Below are positions 1 through 10,258 of a stretch of DNA of 64,000 nucleotides, in pieces. The stretch is from Ipomoea triloba (lineage: Eukaryota > Streptophyta > Magnoliopsida > Solanales > Convolvulaceae). Position 1 is the first letter of the stretch; each line of letters begins with the position of its first letter. The notes beneath the pieces were generated by a model, which saw only the letters and a program-made list of their open reading frames with translations, ran no database searches and was not told the DNA's origin. The translations under genes and the position numbers were made by a program. The stretch covers positions 16,132,620 to 16,196,619 of the forward strand of contig NC_044930.1 of the NCBI RefSeq assembly GCF_003576645.1. Reading direction: 5' to 3'.

Positions 1-999
1 ATTTTTTTTTATAAATATCAATCAATAGAGAAGATCTGTGATCTATAATGTGTTTTTTATTCGAACTATTTATTCAATTAATTATTTCTATATTTTTTAT
101 AAATACTTTGATCGTATTTTGAATTGTTTTGATTTCTAATCCCCTGTCATCAAGATTTATGGCTTCACCATGTTTATAAGTTTTGCTTTATAAATTTTTA
201 TTAATAATTTCTTTATTATTATTTATTATGATAACAATGTGGTGGTTTGTAAGCTTATTTAATTTTAAATTGTTTGTTCGTTTTTATAAACTATAATTGT
301 TTATTTATGAAGATACTAATACAGTTATTGATTATTTTGCATTTATGAAAGCACTTAGAATTTTTTTTCATGATTATTAGTGTGTGTAAAATTGTTAAAA
401 ACTTGTGAATCTTATTTCAAATTATTTGACAATAGTAGTTCTTTTTCTTATGTAATTTAAATTTTAGTTGTGAAAATATATGTTAACTTCAGCTAGGCCT
501 TGAGCTTATAAAATAATAAGATTGGGTTAGATGATTCTATTGCATCTTTTCATTGTATAACATAACCCGAATTTATCACCCTTCATTTCCCTCCAAATTC
601 ACTCAAACTTTGTCTCCTTTATTTCACTCCTAACAAAGGAATAGTTATAAAATTCTAAAAATGCCCTCAACAAGCCTTAATATAGAATGGAGTCTGTAAG
701 CTTCGTTAGGGTGAAAGATTACATTTATAACATCTCCAATAATTAAGAAATCATTTTAAATTTTGAACAAATTCTACATTGCATAACCTGCAACAATAAT
801 GAATTTAAAAAATAAATTTTTTCTGACCAATCGCTTTGGGACCTGACAAGGTTTGGGATACAACGTTTCTATACGATCCGCCAAAAAGCCTCGCACGTTT
901 AATGATGCTAGAAACTAGATGGCAGTGACATGGAGTCTATAAGAGAAGCGCTAGGCAGCTCTATTTTTTCTTTTGAATGTACCAATAAAAAATCATCAG
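1..999. other. AT-rich intergenic DNA, no gene seen
   Basis: No reading frame with recognisable protein content and no RNA gene is visible. The sequence is AT-rich with T runs. I see no clear element ends here. Confidence 0.6.
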
Positions 1000-1001
1000 C
1001 T

Positions 1002-1308
1002 ATGTTCGGTAAATAATGGTTAGTTAATTGAAATAGTGTATTTGATTAGTTGATAATATTAACTGATTGTAGAAAGATGCTTGGTAAATTAATTTATAGT
1101 TGATTATATGCAAAATGACTTTCTAAAAAAGTTTATTGAAAAAATGTTTTGAGTAACTTTTTGAATTTTAATTTTTTGGAGCAATAAACTGTTATAAAAA
1201 GCTAATTAATCAAACACTAATATTGACTCTTTAACCAAGTCAAACAGCTAATAGTGGTCAAATAAGTCAAAATTGACAGATAAGCTAATTATGTTACCAA
1301 ACAAGGCT
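1002..1308. repeat. MITE candidate (TGTTCGGTAA-type ends)
   Basis: The left end reads TGTTCGGTAAATAATGGTTAG. The reverse complement of the right end reads TGTTTGGTAACATAATTAGC, so the ends form imperfect inverted repeats of about 20 bp around roughly 300 bp of AT-rich DNA. Size and ends fit a small non-autonomous DNA transposon. I could not fix a target duplication, so the superfamily is open. The DNA from here to 1664 holds nothing else I can name. Confidence 0.45.
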
Positions 1309-1667
1309 AATGATTAAAAAAATCAAAATATTTCCTAAAATTTTTATAGGTAAATCAACACAAATTTGTTACTATACTAACTAATGATAGATTTATGATA
1401 AGAAAATAATATGTCTCTATTTTGTTTGTCATAAAATATTTACTAACAGAATACAAAATTGTTGTGAAATTGACCTATAGAATATTTCATCGTTAAACAA
1501 GAAAGACTCGTCACTAATTGTGTTTAAAGTACAATATTTTTTTAATCCAAATTACCAATTAAATACTAACAAAAACTTGTTGTTAAACCTGTTGAAAAAT
1601 GTAAAGTCATCTTTTAGCATCTACAGTAGTATTTAAAGAGGGATGTATGCAAGTTCAAATAGACTAA

Positions 1668-2095
1668 GGGTGTGTTTGGTTCATGGGTTTACGCACTAGG
1701 AATGATAATCAAAATCATAGTTAATGTTTGGTTGACAATTTTTTAAAACACAACTATGGGATTTGATTAGCATTTCAATTAAAAATCACATTCCCTAATT
1801 AAACAAGGTATCATTCAATCTTATTGATAATATAATTTTTAAGTTTGGATTAGTGCTTTTAGATTTTTGTTTTGAATTTTTTTTGTTTATATGGATGCTT
1901 TTAGAATCAATTGCCTTAATTTTTTTTGTTTTTATATTTTTAAAATTTTTATTTCCATTATAATGTCATATTGGTAATCATTCCAATTCCACCATATTAC
2001 CAAACATGCAAAATATTTTCACCAAAACCCCTACCATTACTAAGTATTTGATTTCCATTCGAATTCCGATTGCCATGTGTGAACCAAACACACCC
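1668..2095. repeat. Tourist-like MITE with TAA target duplication
   Basis: The element starts GGGTGTGTTTGGTTCA and ends with its inverse, TGAACCAAACACACCC: a perfect 16-bp terminal inverted repeat. It is flanked by TAA on both sides (1665-1667 and 2096-2098). A 3-bp TWA duplication with such ends is typical of PIF/Harbinger-type (Tourist) MITEs. The 428-bp interior has no coding capacity. Confidence 0.8.
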
Positions 2096-2220
2096 TAAGA
2101 TGTCTAATCTTTTCACTTGTCTTCACTTTTACTATGAGTTATTGGCTATCCGCTTAGTTTTTCTTTAAAATCACGGAATATTTCATAACTAATTGAGTTT
2201 AAAGTTGTTATACCTTGTAT

Positions 2221-2751
2221 CAATATTGCAAAAATCCTACCTAGGCACCGATTAATCCCCATTTATGCGTTAGGCGCTAGGCGCCAGTCGGCCGCCAAGC
2301 GTATCATCTTAAATGGTGGTCTAGGTGGCTGGTCGGCTAGACGGTCCTAGGCCGCCTAAACTCTAGCTAGACCGCTTAGGCGCTGAGCGTCTAGGCCTCC
2401 TAGGCACCGACTAGACCTCCTAGCTTAGGCACCGACTTGGCCGCCTAGTCAGCCAATTAACTATTGTTCTTTTTTTTAATGGGTTATTTCACTCAAAACA
2501 ACATCATTTTGAGCAAAATAACCCTTGTACAAACTCTAGATATTTTTTAGGTTAATATTTAATATTTTAGTATTAACTATTAAATTATTATATAAGTTAT
2601 AATTATTAGTCTTTAAAAAATTGAAAATACTTAAACAAATTTTATAAAAAATAAAAAAATACATTGGCGCCTAGGCAATCCCGCCTAAGCGTCTTAGGCA
2701 GTAGGCGCTCCCCGAGCGTTCGAGGAGAGCTTAGCGATTTTTTCAACCACG
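2221..2751 (-). repeat. GC-motif hAT-type MITE, copy A
   Basis: The 531-bp element has an AT-rich middle and ends packed with variants of CCTAGGCGCC / GCCTAAGCG. Its termini are inverted (CAATATTGCAAAAATC and, reverse-complemented, CGTGGTTGAAAAAATC). A perfect 8-bp direct repeat, CCTTGTAT, flanks it (2213-2220 and 2752-2759), which is the hAT-superfamily signature. The middle matches copy B at 17.5 kb in the opposite orientation. No protein is encoded; the frame across it on the minus strand is incidental. Confidence 0.75.
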
Positions 2752-2759
2752 CCTTGTAT

Positions 2760-3677
2760 ATATGAAACTTTTGGAAAAGTGTACTCCATAATTGAATAAT
2801 TAGGATTTGTAATTGGTGAACCTCATTTTCTTGTAAGTTAGTGTGATTGAATAATCTTGTAACTATGCATGATGTAGACTTATAAATAAACGTTAACTTG
2901 TAGATTGGTTTTGCAAATATATTCTTGGTGGCCATAGCCTAAATATCTCATCAATGTCTACATATGGATAAAATCTTTAACTTACGCCCATCAAAATTAA
3001 TTTGATATAAAGTATTCAGATACCATGCATGTATTATCTTAATTAAATTTAGTTATATCCAAACCATTATTGATCTAAATAATCAGGACTAGAAAGCAAA
3101 TTAGTAAAGAATTATTGATATCTAAGAAGATGTGATAGGTAGTGTCATGGGTGGCTTCCAAAGGAGACTAAACACATGATATTACAGTAGGTGGAATAAG
3201 GATGTTTGCTAGTTCCCAATTTTGGATCAAGGAGACTCAACCCTTTACTGTTTCTTTTTTCTTTGTGTTGACTGCATTTGGCTTGAAGAAATGGTTCTTG
3301 ACCAAAAAGGAAAACAAGTTGGGTGTGATGATATAATAGGGTAGTGTGCTTTAGGTCAAGTCTTTCTTATCAAGAAAAAGAAAATGGCATGTTGGTAAAT
3401 AACTAGAAGCTGCTATCGTACAAAGAAACCCCAGAAACCCCCTCACTTTGAGAGGTTGCTCCCTCAAAGGAGTTGGTGAGACTCAATCCCTGATCGCTTT
3501 TCTCAAACTTCACCCCTATGATCAATTGAGCAGTTCATGCGCCCAATAAATAAATAGCTCATGACAATGTAAGGTATCGATCTTTTAAATAAGAGAAGAT
3601 TTTTTAAGATTGATATTTTAGCTGTATTTTTTGTTTTAAAAGAAAAAACAAACAAGCAACAAAACCTTTATAATTGA
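2760..3677. other. Intergenic DNA, no gene seen
   Basis: About 900 bp of AT-rich sequence between two MITEs. There are no long or recognisable reading frames and I found no terminal repeats. Confidence 0.55.
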
Positions 3678-3686
3678 GATTTACCC

Positions 3687-4065
3687 GGCAAATTATATCG
3701 TGGACCATGGTCCACAATGCATTGTGAACCATAATCATAACTGATACTGCAGTTGTGTTGAACGGATACTGCAGTTGTGTTGAAAAGATACTGCAGTTGT
3801 GTTGAAAGGAAATTGCAGTTGCACGGAACAGAGGCCGTTCATCCGTTCCACACAACTGCAGTATCTGTTCAACACAGCTGCAGTATCTTTTCAACACAAC
3901 TGTAGTATCCGTTCAACACAACTGCAGTTCCAGATGAATGACACGGCCTCTGTTCCGCACAACTGCAGTTCCTTTTCAACACAACTGCAGTATCCTTTCA
4001 ACACAACTACAATATCCTTTCAACACAACTGCAGTATCAACCATGACCCATGGTCCAAAGTATTG
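3687..4065. repeat. MULE-type MITE 1 with 9-bp target duplication
   Basis: The left end is GGCAAATTATATCGTGGACC; the right end, reverse-complemented, begins CAATACTTTGGACCATGG. The flanking 9-bp repeat GATTTACCC (3678-3686 and 4066-4074) is perfect, as expected for Mutator-like insertions. The interior is a hairpin-like minisatellite: units of GATACTGCAGTTGTGTTGAA run in one direction up to about 3810 and in the inverse direction after about 3850. The ends match those of the autonomous element at 26.3-36.4 kb, so this is probably a non-autonomous relative. Frames across it on either strand are not genes. Confidence 0.8.
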
Positions 4066-4074
4066 GATTTACCC

Positions 4075-4749
4075 TGCATGAGTCATGGCTTGATTCATGT
4101 ATGTATATATAGAATTTGCCATAGGGAGCATTGTGGTCATTACATGGGATAATGCAAACTCTAATTAATTATCTGTGGCCCAAACGAACCCACCCCAAAA
4201 AATCTTAGCATTATTGTATTTGTGTTTTATATTTTTTATATTTCATGTTGTTTCACCCTTGCACATGCTTTAGGAATAAAGAAACATACAAACAAAAAAG
4301 AAGGGAAAAAAAAAAGTAAGGTTGGATAGACGCAATGTGATATTGTAATCCCCAAGATTAGAATGAAGAAAGGGTGATGAGTAGCTTTTTAGAGTTTTTA
4401 GTATTGCATTGGACACATATGGATTGCACATATGGATCATGACAAAAAGAAAACAAATTTGATGATTAGATTAGGATATTGTGCTTTAAGTCGAGTCTTT
4501 CATATTCAATCAAAGGGAAACATCCAAACCATGGACTTCCATGTATGTTTATGTTACCCAAGTTGGCTAGTTTGAAATATCTACCTTTTTCACCTGATGC
4601 AATAATGAAAATGATTATTGTTGGTTTGACGACTACCAGATAATCGTTCTATTAGTCAACACTACCGTAAAACTTAGGGAAAATAATAATGTGAAAACAC
4701 AATAACAATTGGATAGAGTGATTGCACTTGCATTAAAATCAGAACCCTC
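4075..4749. other. Intergenic DNA, no gene seen
   Basis: AT-rich DNA without recognisable coding or terminal-repeat structure. Confidence 0.5.
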
Positions 4750-5040
4750 TACAATGTGACCCTAGGGGTATTTATACAAGACTAATAAACCTTACAAAGA
4801 AAACAAGGAAGAAATTAACAAATTTAACTTTAAAAAAACTAATTAAACTACAATGTGACCCAGGGGTATTTATACAAGACTAATAGACCTTACAAAGGAA
4901 ACAATTTAATTTAACTTTAAGAAAGCTACTTAAACTAAACTACAATGTGACCCCAGGGATATTATACAAAGACTAATAGACCTTACAAAGGAAACAAGGA
5001 AGAAATTAACAAATTTAACTTTAAGAAAACTACTTAAATT
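4750..5040. repeat. Three tandem ~97-bp repeats
   Basis: Three head-to-tail units begin CTACAATGTGACCC at about 4750, 4848 and 4942. Each continues GGGGTATTTATACAAGACTAAT and ends in a run of AACTTTAA-AAACTA. The second unit is internally shortened. The GC-rich sequence directly after (5075-5155, with CCGGCCGGGCC) suggests the array belongs to an unrecognised retroelement edge, which is only a guess. Confidence 0.65.
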
Positions 5041-5174
5041 GCTCAAACCCATTGAATCCACCTAGATTCTTGGATCCCTTACCGGCCGGGCCTTCGCTAG
5101 GAAAGGGAGCCGGTCGGCGGGCTCCAAATACCGGGGCAGGTACCTCGTCTGGGATATCCATCAATTATAATTTA

Positions 5175-6112
5175 GGAAAAAGTGTCAAATTGGCCCTCTA
5201 AGTGGGGTGGATAGTGCAATTATGCCCCCTAACTGAAAAAAGCTCCATTCAAGCCCCCTAAACCAGCAAAAAAGTGCAATTGAGTCCTACATGACTTGTT
5301 TATCAGGTCAAATTCAGTTAAGGGGCCTAATTGCACTATCCACCCAACTTAGGAGGCCAATTTGACACTTTTTCATTTTTTATTTTATTTTTCAAAATAA
5401 ATATTTTTTATTAATTAAAAATATTATTTATTTTTAATTTAAAAAAAAAAGTCGGCAGTCCCAGCTTGGGACTGCAGACTTTTGTTTTTGTTTTTGTTTT
5501 TTTTTTAATAATTGTTTTTATACTATTAAAAAAGGTTTATAAAATTATTTTAAATAATTTAAAAATAATAATTATATATATATTTTTTTAAAAAAAATAA
5601 AAAAATTTACATTTTTCGTCCACAAATTATAGGATAATTGTTAAAAAATTTCCTAAGTGTTGGTCATACTCACTCTTTGTCTCTAAGTTATTATTGTTGC
5701 ACTTTTTTATTTTTTATTTTAAAGACAAAGAGTGAGTATGACCTAGGAATTTTTTTTACAATTATCCTATAATCTATGGACGAAAAATGTAATTTTTCTT
5801 TTTTTTTTTTAATCATATAAAATTATTATTTTTAAATTATTTAAAATAATTTTATAAAACTTTTATTATAATATAAAAACAATTATTTAAAAAAAACAAA
5901 AAAAAAGTCGGTCGTCCCAAGCTGGGACTGCCGACTTTTTTTTTTAATTAAAATAAAAAATATTTATTTTGAAAAATAAAATAAAAATGAAAAAGTGTCA
6001 AATTCAATTGCACTTTTTTGCCGGTTTAGGGGGCTTGAATGGAGTTTTTTTTCAGTTAGGGGACCTAATTGCACTATCCATCCCACTTAGGGGCCAATTT
6101 GACACTTTTTCC
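5175..6112. mobile_element. Long-inverted-repeat (Mutator-type) element, 938 bp
   Basis: Nearly the whole element folds back on itself. The outer ends are GGAAAAAGTGTCAAATT and its exact inverse. Inside them are inverted blocks such as GTGCAATT...CCCCCTAA, GTCGGCAGTCCCAGCTTGGGACTG against its inverse at ~5907-5935, and GACAAAGAGTGAGTATGACC near the centre (~5690). The flanking 9-bp repeat TATAATTTA (5166-5174 and 6113-6121) is perfect. Long terminal inverted repeats plus a 9-bp duplication indicate a non-autonomous Mutator-like element, unrelated in sequence to the MULE at 26-36 kb. It encodes no protein. Confidence 0.85.
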
Positions 6113-6164
6113 TATAATTTATCAATTTATAGTAAATATAATAGTACAATTATGAGTTTTTTTT

Positions 6165-6290
6165 AGTAATACTTTCTCAACCTACTACTAAAGCACCGCC
6201 TCTACTAAGACTCAAACCCATGACATCCCATTCGCGAAAGTCACTTCGTGCCACTAGATCACAAGATCGTTGGCTAGTACAATTATGATT
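6165..6290 (-). repeat. SINE-like element (tRNA-derived), copy 1
   Basis: On the minus strand there is a box A-like TGATCTAGTGGCA and, about 45 bp on, a box B-like GGGTTTGAGTCTT, as in a Pol III promoter. These are followed by AGGTTGAGAAAGTAT and an A-rich tail. The same 3' body, AGGTTGAGAAAGTAT, occurs in plus orientation near 22.16 kb, so this is a dispersed family rather than a tRNA gene. No cloverleaf could be completed. Confidence 0.55.
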
Positions 6291-6614
6291 AATCATGTAC
6301 AAATATGGCAATCTGTGGCATGATTCATTAACACGAAACGAAATTGAACACTTAAATAACATATTAATGTTTAGTATTAACATGTCTCGGGCCATTAACA
6401 GGTTGACTCGTTAAAATTCATGTCAAACGCGTCAACATGTTTTTTTTTTTTTCTGAAAACACGCGTCAACATGTTAATATTAACATTAGTTATGATTTTT
6501 AGATATTATTTTATCATTTTATGAATATTATGGTGTGTTATGAATTGAAATATCTTTTTATTGTTTTGTTAAATTCAATTGTAGATTTTTAAAAAATAAA
6601 GTTTTCTTATAAAG

Positions 6615-6616
<2 letters not shown>

Positions 6617-6685
<69 letters not shown>
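6617..6685. repeat. (TA)n-(GA)n microsatellite
   Basis: A run of TA dinucleotides (to about 6660) passes directly into a run of GA dinucleotides. This compound microsatellite is likely to be length-variable. Confidence 0.95.
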
Positions 6686-7417
6686 TTTGATACACACATG
6701 TCTAACATGTTTTAAACAGGTTATTGTGTCGTGTGAAACCAAATTAAAATTTATTAACTAAACATGTTTATCATGTCAACTTATTTAAAAACTATATTTA
6801 TGTTTGTGTTTAAACTCCAACCCATTAACCTTAATGGTTTAATTTGTGTATGTTTTTAGTTTTATCGTGTTAACCCATTAACAAATCTTTTTACACAAAT
6901 GTTCACGCATTTCACGTATGAAAGTAACACTCTTAAAAATTGAATATATCACAAATGAATACTAAAACATAAATGCATTACGCTCTTCGAGAAATATAAC
7001 CAACCTTCGACGCTTTATTTAGTCATCTAATTACATTAAAATAAATATAGCCACACATCTCAACAAAGTACTTTGGATTAGTCCTAGTTAGTCCACAAGT
7101 AACAACTCACAATAATCAATTCCAAATTAAATGTGACTAAAGGATTTAATTAATCTGGGATATCTCGGATTAATAAAACTGATAATAATAGAAATGCTAC
7201 TGAAGGATGATTTGATAGAAAAGACAATGAATAAATGTCAGAGACAATTCTTGTATTAATAATGGTGTAAGATCATTTAAAAAGTGATTGTATTCAGACA
7301 ATGCAAAATATCATATCCTAACAAGACAATGAATAAATGTCATGGAGACAATTCTTTTTATACTATGAAGCCTCGTAATTGCCCCCCCCCCCCCAAAAAA
7401 GAGGGAGTTGGTTGTAA
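6686..7417. other. Intergenic DNA, short direct repeat only
   Basis: No gene is visible. One ~33-bp direct repeat (AAGACAATGAATAAATGTCA...) occurs near 7218 and again near 7323. A poly-C run lies just before the GC-rich gypsy sequence begins. Confidence 0.5.
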
Positions 7418-8436
7418 CTATCTCCTTAACAGAGTCCATGCGTGTAGCGCGCAAGGTGGGCACCCCCGCCGGGGATACCCCTTGTCAAGGCCAGCCCGAG
7501 GTTACCTCTCACCAAGGCCACCTCCCGCTGAGGTTGTCCTAGGCCGAGGCTGCCCCGGCTTGAGGTCGCCCTCAGCACGGGTCGTCTTACGGGTTGCTTT
7601 TCAAGTCGCCTCTCCTCCTCCCCGAGTTAGAGCTCGTCTCCAATATATCCATCATCAGTCCCCCCACTCTCTGAGCTACGAGAATTCGTCAGTAAAAGAG
7701 AGTACTCATGCTCCGACCTTCATCAACACGGTGTTATCCCCTTTTACGTGCCTCATGTTTGTTCCTTAGCTTCATGTATGAACCTTCTGACTTATGGGTT
7801 TACTTTACTCTTTTTGCCCTTGCGCATTCTTGATCATTTACTTTCTTCTTGGCATGCTTGGCCAAGGTCACCCCAACTGGGTTTTGCCCCTAGCTGGGGC
7901 TGCTCGGGCTAAGGCCGCCCTAGGAGGACTAAGCTCGAGTCACCTTGTGCCCTCCTTAGGTGTGCTTGACTACACTTAGTGACTACCTTCATTGCTTTGG
8001 CCCAAGCTCGAGGCTTGGGCTTCGGCTCTACTTGGAGGTCGGACCTCCCGCCAAGGACTAACTTTATCAGTTTTACTGATTTTTTTTTTCTTCTTTTTTT
8101 TTTTAATGTAGCATGTAGTTGTTTGGCCAAGGGTACTCCAGTTAAAAGAACTCTTATGTTGGGTAGCTAATGAGGTCGGACCTCTTATCCCCTTAGGGTG
8201 ATAGCCCTTCAACCCGAGTCTGTAGACACTAGGCCGTTAGGCTCTTCCGTCAAGGTTGGTAGCGAGATCGGACCTCGTGCCCCCTTAGGGTACGATAGCC
8301 CTTCGACCCGAAGTCCTTATTCACGGGCCGTTAGGCTCTTCCGTCGAGGTTGATATGTGAGGTTGGACCTCGCGCCCCCTTAGGGATTGAAGGAGGCAAG
8401 TAAGTACCCCCCCCCCCCCCCCCCCCCAAAAAAGTG

Positions 8437-9136
8437 NNNNNNNNNNNNNNNNNNNNNNNNNNNNNNNNNNNNNNNNNNNNNNNNNNNNNNNNNNNNNNNN
8501 NNNNNNNNNNNNNNNNNNNNNNNNNNNNNNNNNNNNNNNNNNNNNNNNNNNNNNNNNNNNNNNNNNNNNNNNNNNNNNNNNNNNNNNNNNNNNNNNNNNN
8601 NNNNNNNNNNNNNNNNNNNNNNNNNNNNNNNNNNNNNNNNNNNNNNNNNNNNNNNNNNNNNNNNNNNNNNNNNNNNNNNNNNNNNNNNNNNNNNNNNNNN
8701 NNNNNNNNNNNNNNNNNNNNNNNNNNNNNNNNNNNNNNNNNNNNNNNNNNNNNNNNNNNNNNNNNNNNNNNNNNNNNNNNNNNNNNNNNNNNNNNNNNNN
8801 NNNNNNNNNNNNNNNNNNNNNNNNNNNNNNNNNNNNNNNNNNNNNNNNNNNNNNNNNNNNNNNNNNNNNNNNNNNNNNNNNNNNNNNNNNNNNNNNNNNN
8901 NNNNNNNNNNNNNNNNNNNNNNNNNNNNNNNNNNNNNNNNNNNNNNNNNNNNNNNNNNNNNNNNNNNNNNNNNNNNNNNNNNNNNNNNNNNNNNNNNNNN
9001 NNNNNNNNNNNNNNNNNNNNNNNNNNNNNNNNNNNNNNNNNNNNNNNNNNNNNNNNNNNNNNNNNNNNNNNNNNNNNNNNNNNNNNNNNNNNNNNNNNNN
9101 NNNNNNNNNNNNNNNNNNNNNNNNNNNNNNNNNNNN
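8437..9136. other. Assembly gap (700 N)
   Basis: Unknown bases, flanked by poly-C on both sides. The inverted copy at 10335-10360 has only a short polypurine tract at the equivalent place, so the true missing length may be very small. Confidence 0.95.
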
Positions 9137-9230
9137 TCCCCCCCCCCCCCTCCCTCCTAAAAGTAGTGAAAATGAGTCCATGGAAAGTTTTTACTACTTT
9201 TATTAGAGTTAAGGGGACAGGCCACCTTAC

Positions 9231-9940
9231 AAGAATGGGATTATTGGAAATATCTGAACAAGTGCTCGGAGTTCAATACTCTATCTATCACCTTTCCTTT
9301 TGGTGTCTTGAGTTTGTAGCTGTTGGGGCTGACCACGACTACTACCACGTACGGGCCTTCCCACTTCTTGGCAAACTTGCCCCCCTCCTAGGGCTGGCTT
9401 ACCTCACGCCTCAGCAAGACGTAGTCGCTGACTTGGAAGTAACCAGGTCGGACATGTTTGTCATGGTAAGCCTTGGCTTGTCGTTGGTAATTTTCGGCAC
9501 GTATCACTGTTGTTTCTCTACTCTCATCAATGAGGTGGAGGTCGGTCTGGTATTTGTCCTTGTCGAGGTCAGGGTTGTACTCCTCTGCCCGGTGGGAAAG
9601 TATGGCTACCTCTATGAGACCTCGGGCTTCAAAGCAATAGTATAAAGAGAATGGGGTCTCCTAGTGGCTCTCCTCGAAGTAGTGCGGGCATGCCCATAAG
9701 ATGACATCTAGCTCTCTTCTTGCATAGTCAATGCACTCCTAGGCCAGAACCTTGTAGGATTTCCCTCCTAGCCATGGTGTAGGCCTCTTGGTGGGCTGTA
9801 CAGGTGCCCTCGTGGACCTCCTCTATGACGAACCTCGCCTCGTCGAGGTATAAGCAGAGCAGCAGGGTGCTGTTGTAGGACCTCTTGTAGAGTATGTCCT
9901 TGAAGAGTAGGTAGGTTGGAGCTCTCCTCGATGATGACAA
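9231..9940 (-). pseudogene. Ty3/gypsy integrase remnant, core deleted
   Basis: The N-terminal part (about 9940-9730) reads DILYKRSYNSTLLLCL...IEEVHEGTCTAH, the H2C2 zinc-binding domain found before the integrase core of Ty3/gypsy elements. Translation then jumps to the region after the core: ETPFSLYY, then ENYQRQAKAYHDKHVRP, then GGKFAKKWEGPYVV, ending RYFQ and stop near 9231. The catalytic DDE core between them is missing. The C-terminal part has an in-frame TAG near 9390, and a stop or frame change lies near 9727. The family assignment is firm; the copy cannot be functional. Confidence 0.8.
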
Positions 9941-9945
9941 CCACC

Positions 9946-10258
9946 GAACCGACTTCCACCTCGTTGATGAGAGGAGAGAAGTTGCAGCAATCCATGCTGA
10001 GAATTACCAACAACAAGCCAAGGCCTACCATACAAGCGTGTCTAACCTTGTTACTTCAAAATCGGCAACTATGCCTTGCAGAGGACTGAAGCAAAGCCAG
10101 CCCTAGGATGGGGGCAAGTTCGCCAAGAGGTGGGAAGGATCGTCCGTAGTAGCAGTCATGGTCCACCCCAGCAGCTACAAACTCAAGATGCAAAAAGGAA
10201 AGATGATAGATAGAGTATGGAACTTTGAGCACTTGCTTAGATATCTCCAATAATTCTA
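9946..10258 (+). pseudogene. Ty3/gypsy integrase C-terminal remnant, inverted copy
   Basis: On the plus strand this encodes the same integrase C-terminal stretch as 9231-9570 on the minus strand: ENYQQQAKAYH, then a diverged part, then GGKFAKRWEGS and YKLKMQKGKMIDRVW...LLRYLQ with stop. It shares the in-frame TAG with the other copy, which suggests both descend from a parent that already carried that stop. It begins abruptly at about 9946, back-to-back with the zinc domain of the other copy. Confidence 0.75.

Larger units (their letters stand above)
7420..9945 (-). mobile_element. Ty3/gypsy remnant, minus-strand copy (integrase to LTR)
   Basis: Read on the minus strand this holds an integrase zinc domain (~9940-9750), a jump to the integrase C-terminal region (~9720-9231), the polypurine tract, and GC-rich 3'/LTR sequence down to ~7420. 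The sequence outside the integrase matches, inverted, the block 10265-11330. It contains ~90-bp tandem units (GGTCGGACCTCG...CCTTAGGG, 8171-8390) and the CAATATATCCATCATCAG block near 7640. Its base composition is far more GC-rich than its surroundings. The gap at 8437-9136 interrupts it. Frames running through the gap or the LTR-like part are not genes. Confidence 0.75.

Noticed and set aside
6165..6290. tRNA gene
   Set aside because: Box A and box B are present, but no complete cloverleaf forms and the 3' body recurs at 22.16 kb. A SINE is the better reading.
7284..8212. Several open frames on both strands in GC-rich DNA
   Set aside because: They are compositional by-products of the gypsy LTR-like region. 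They have no family features and match the inverted copy, where the frames are broken.
8321..9645. Long open frames through the 700-N gap
   Set aside because: They are open only because unknown bases do not give stops. The part after the gap is antisense to the gypsy integrase.
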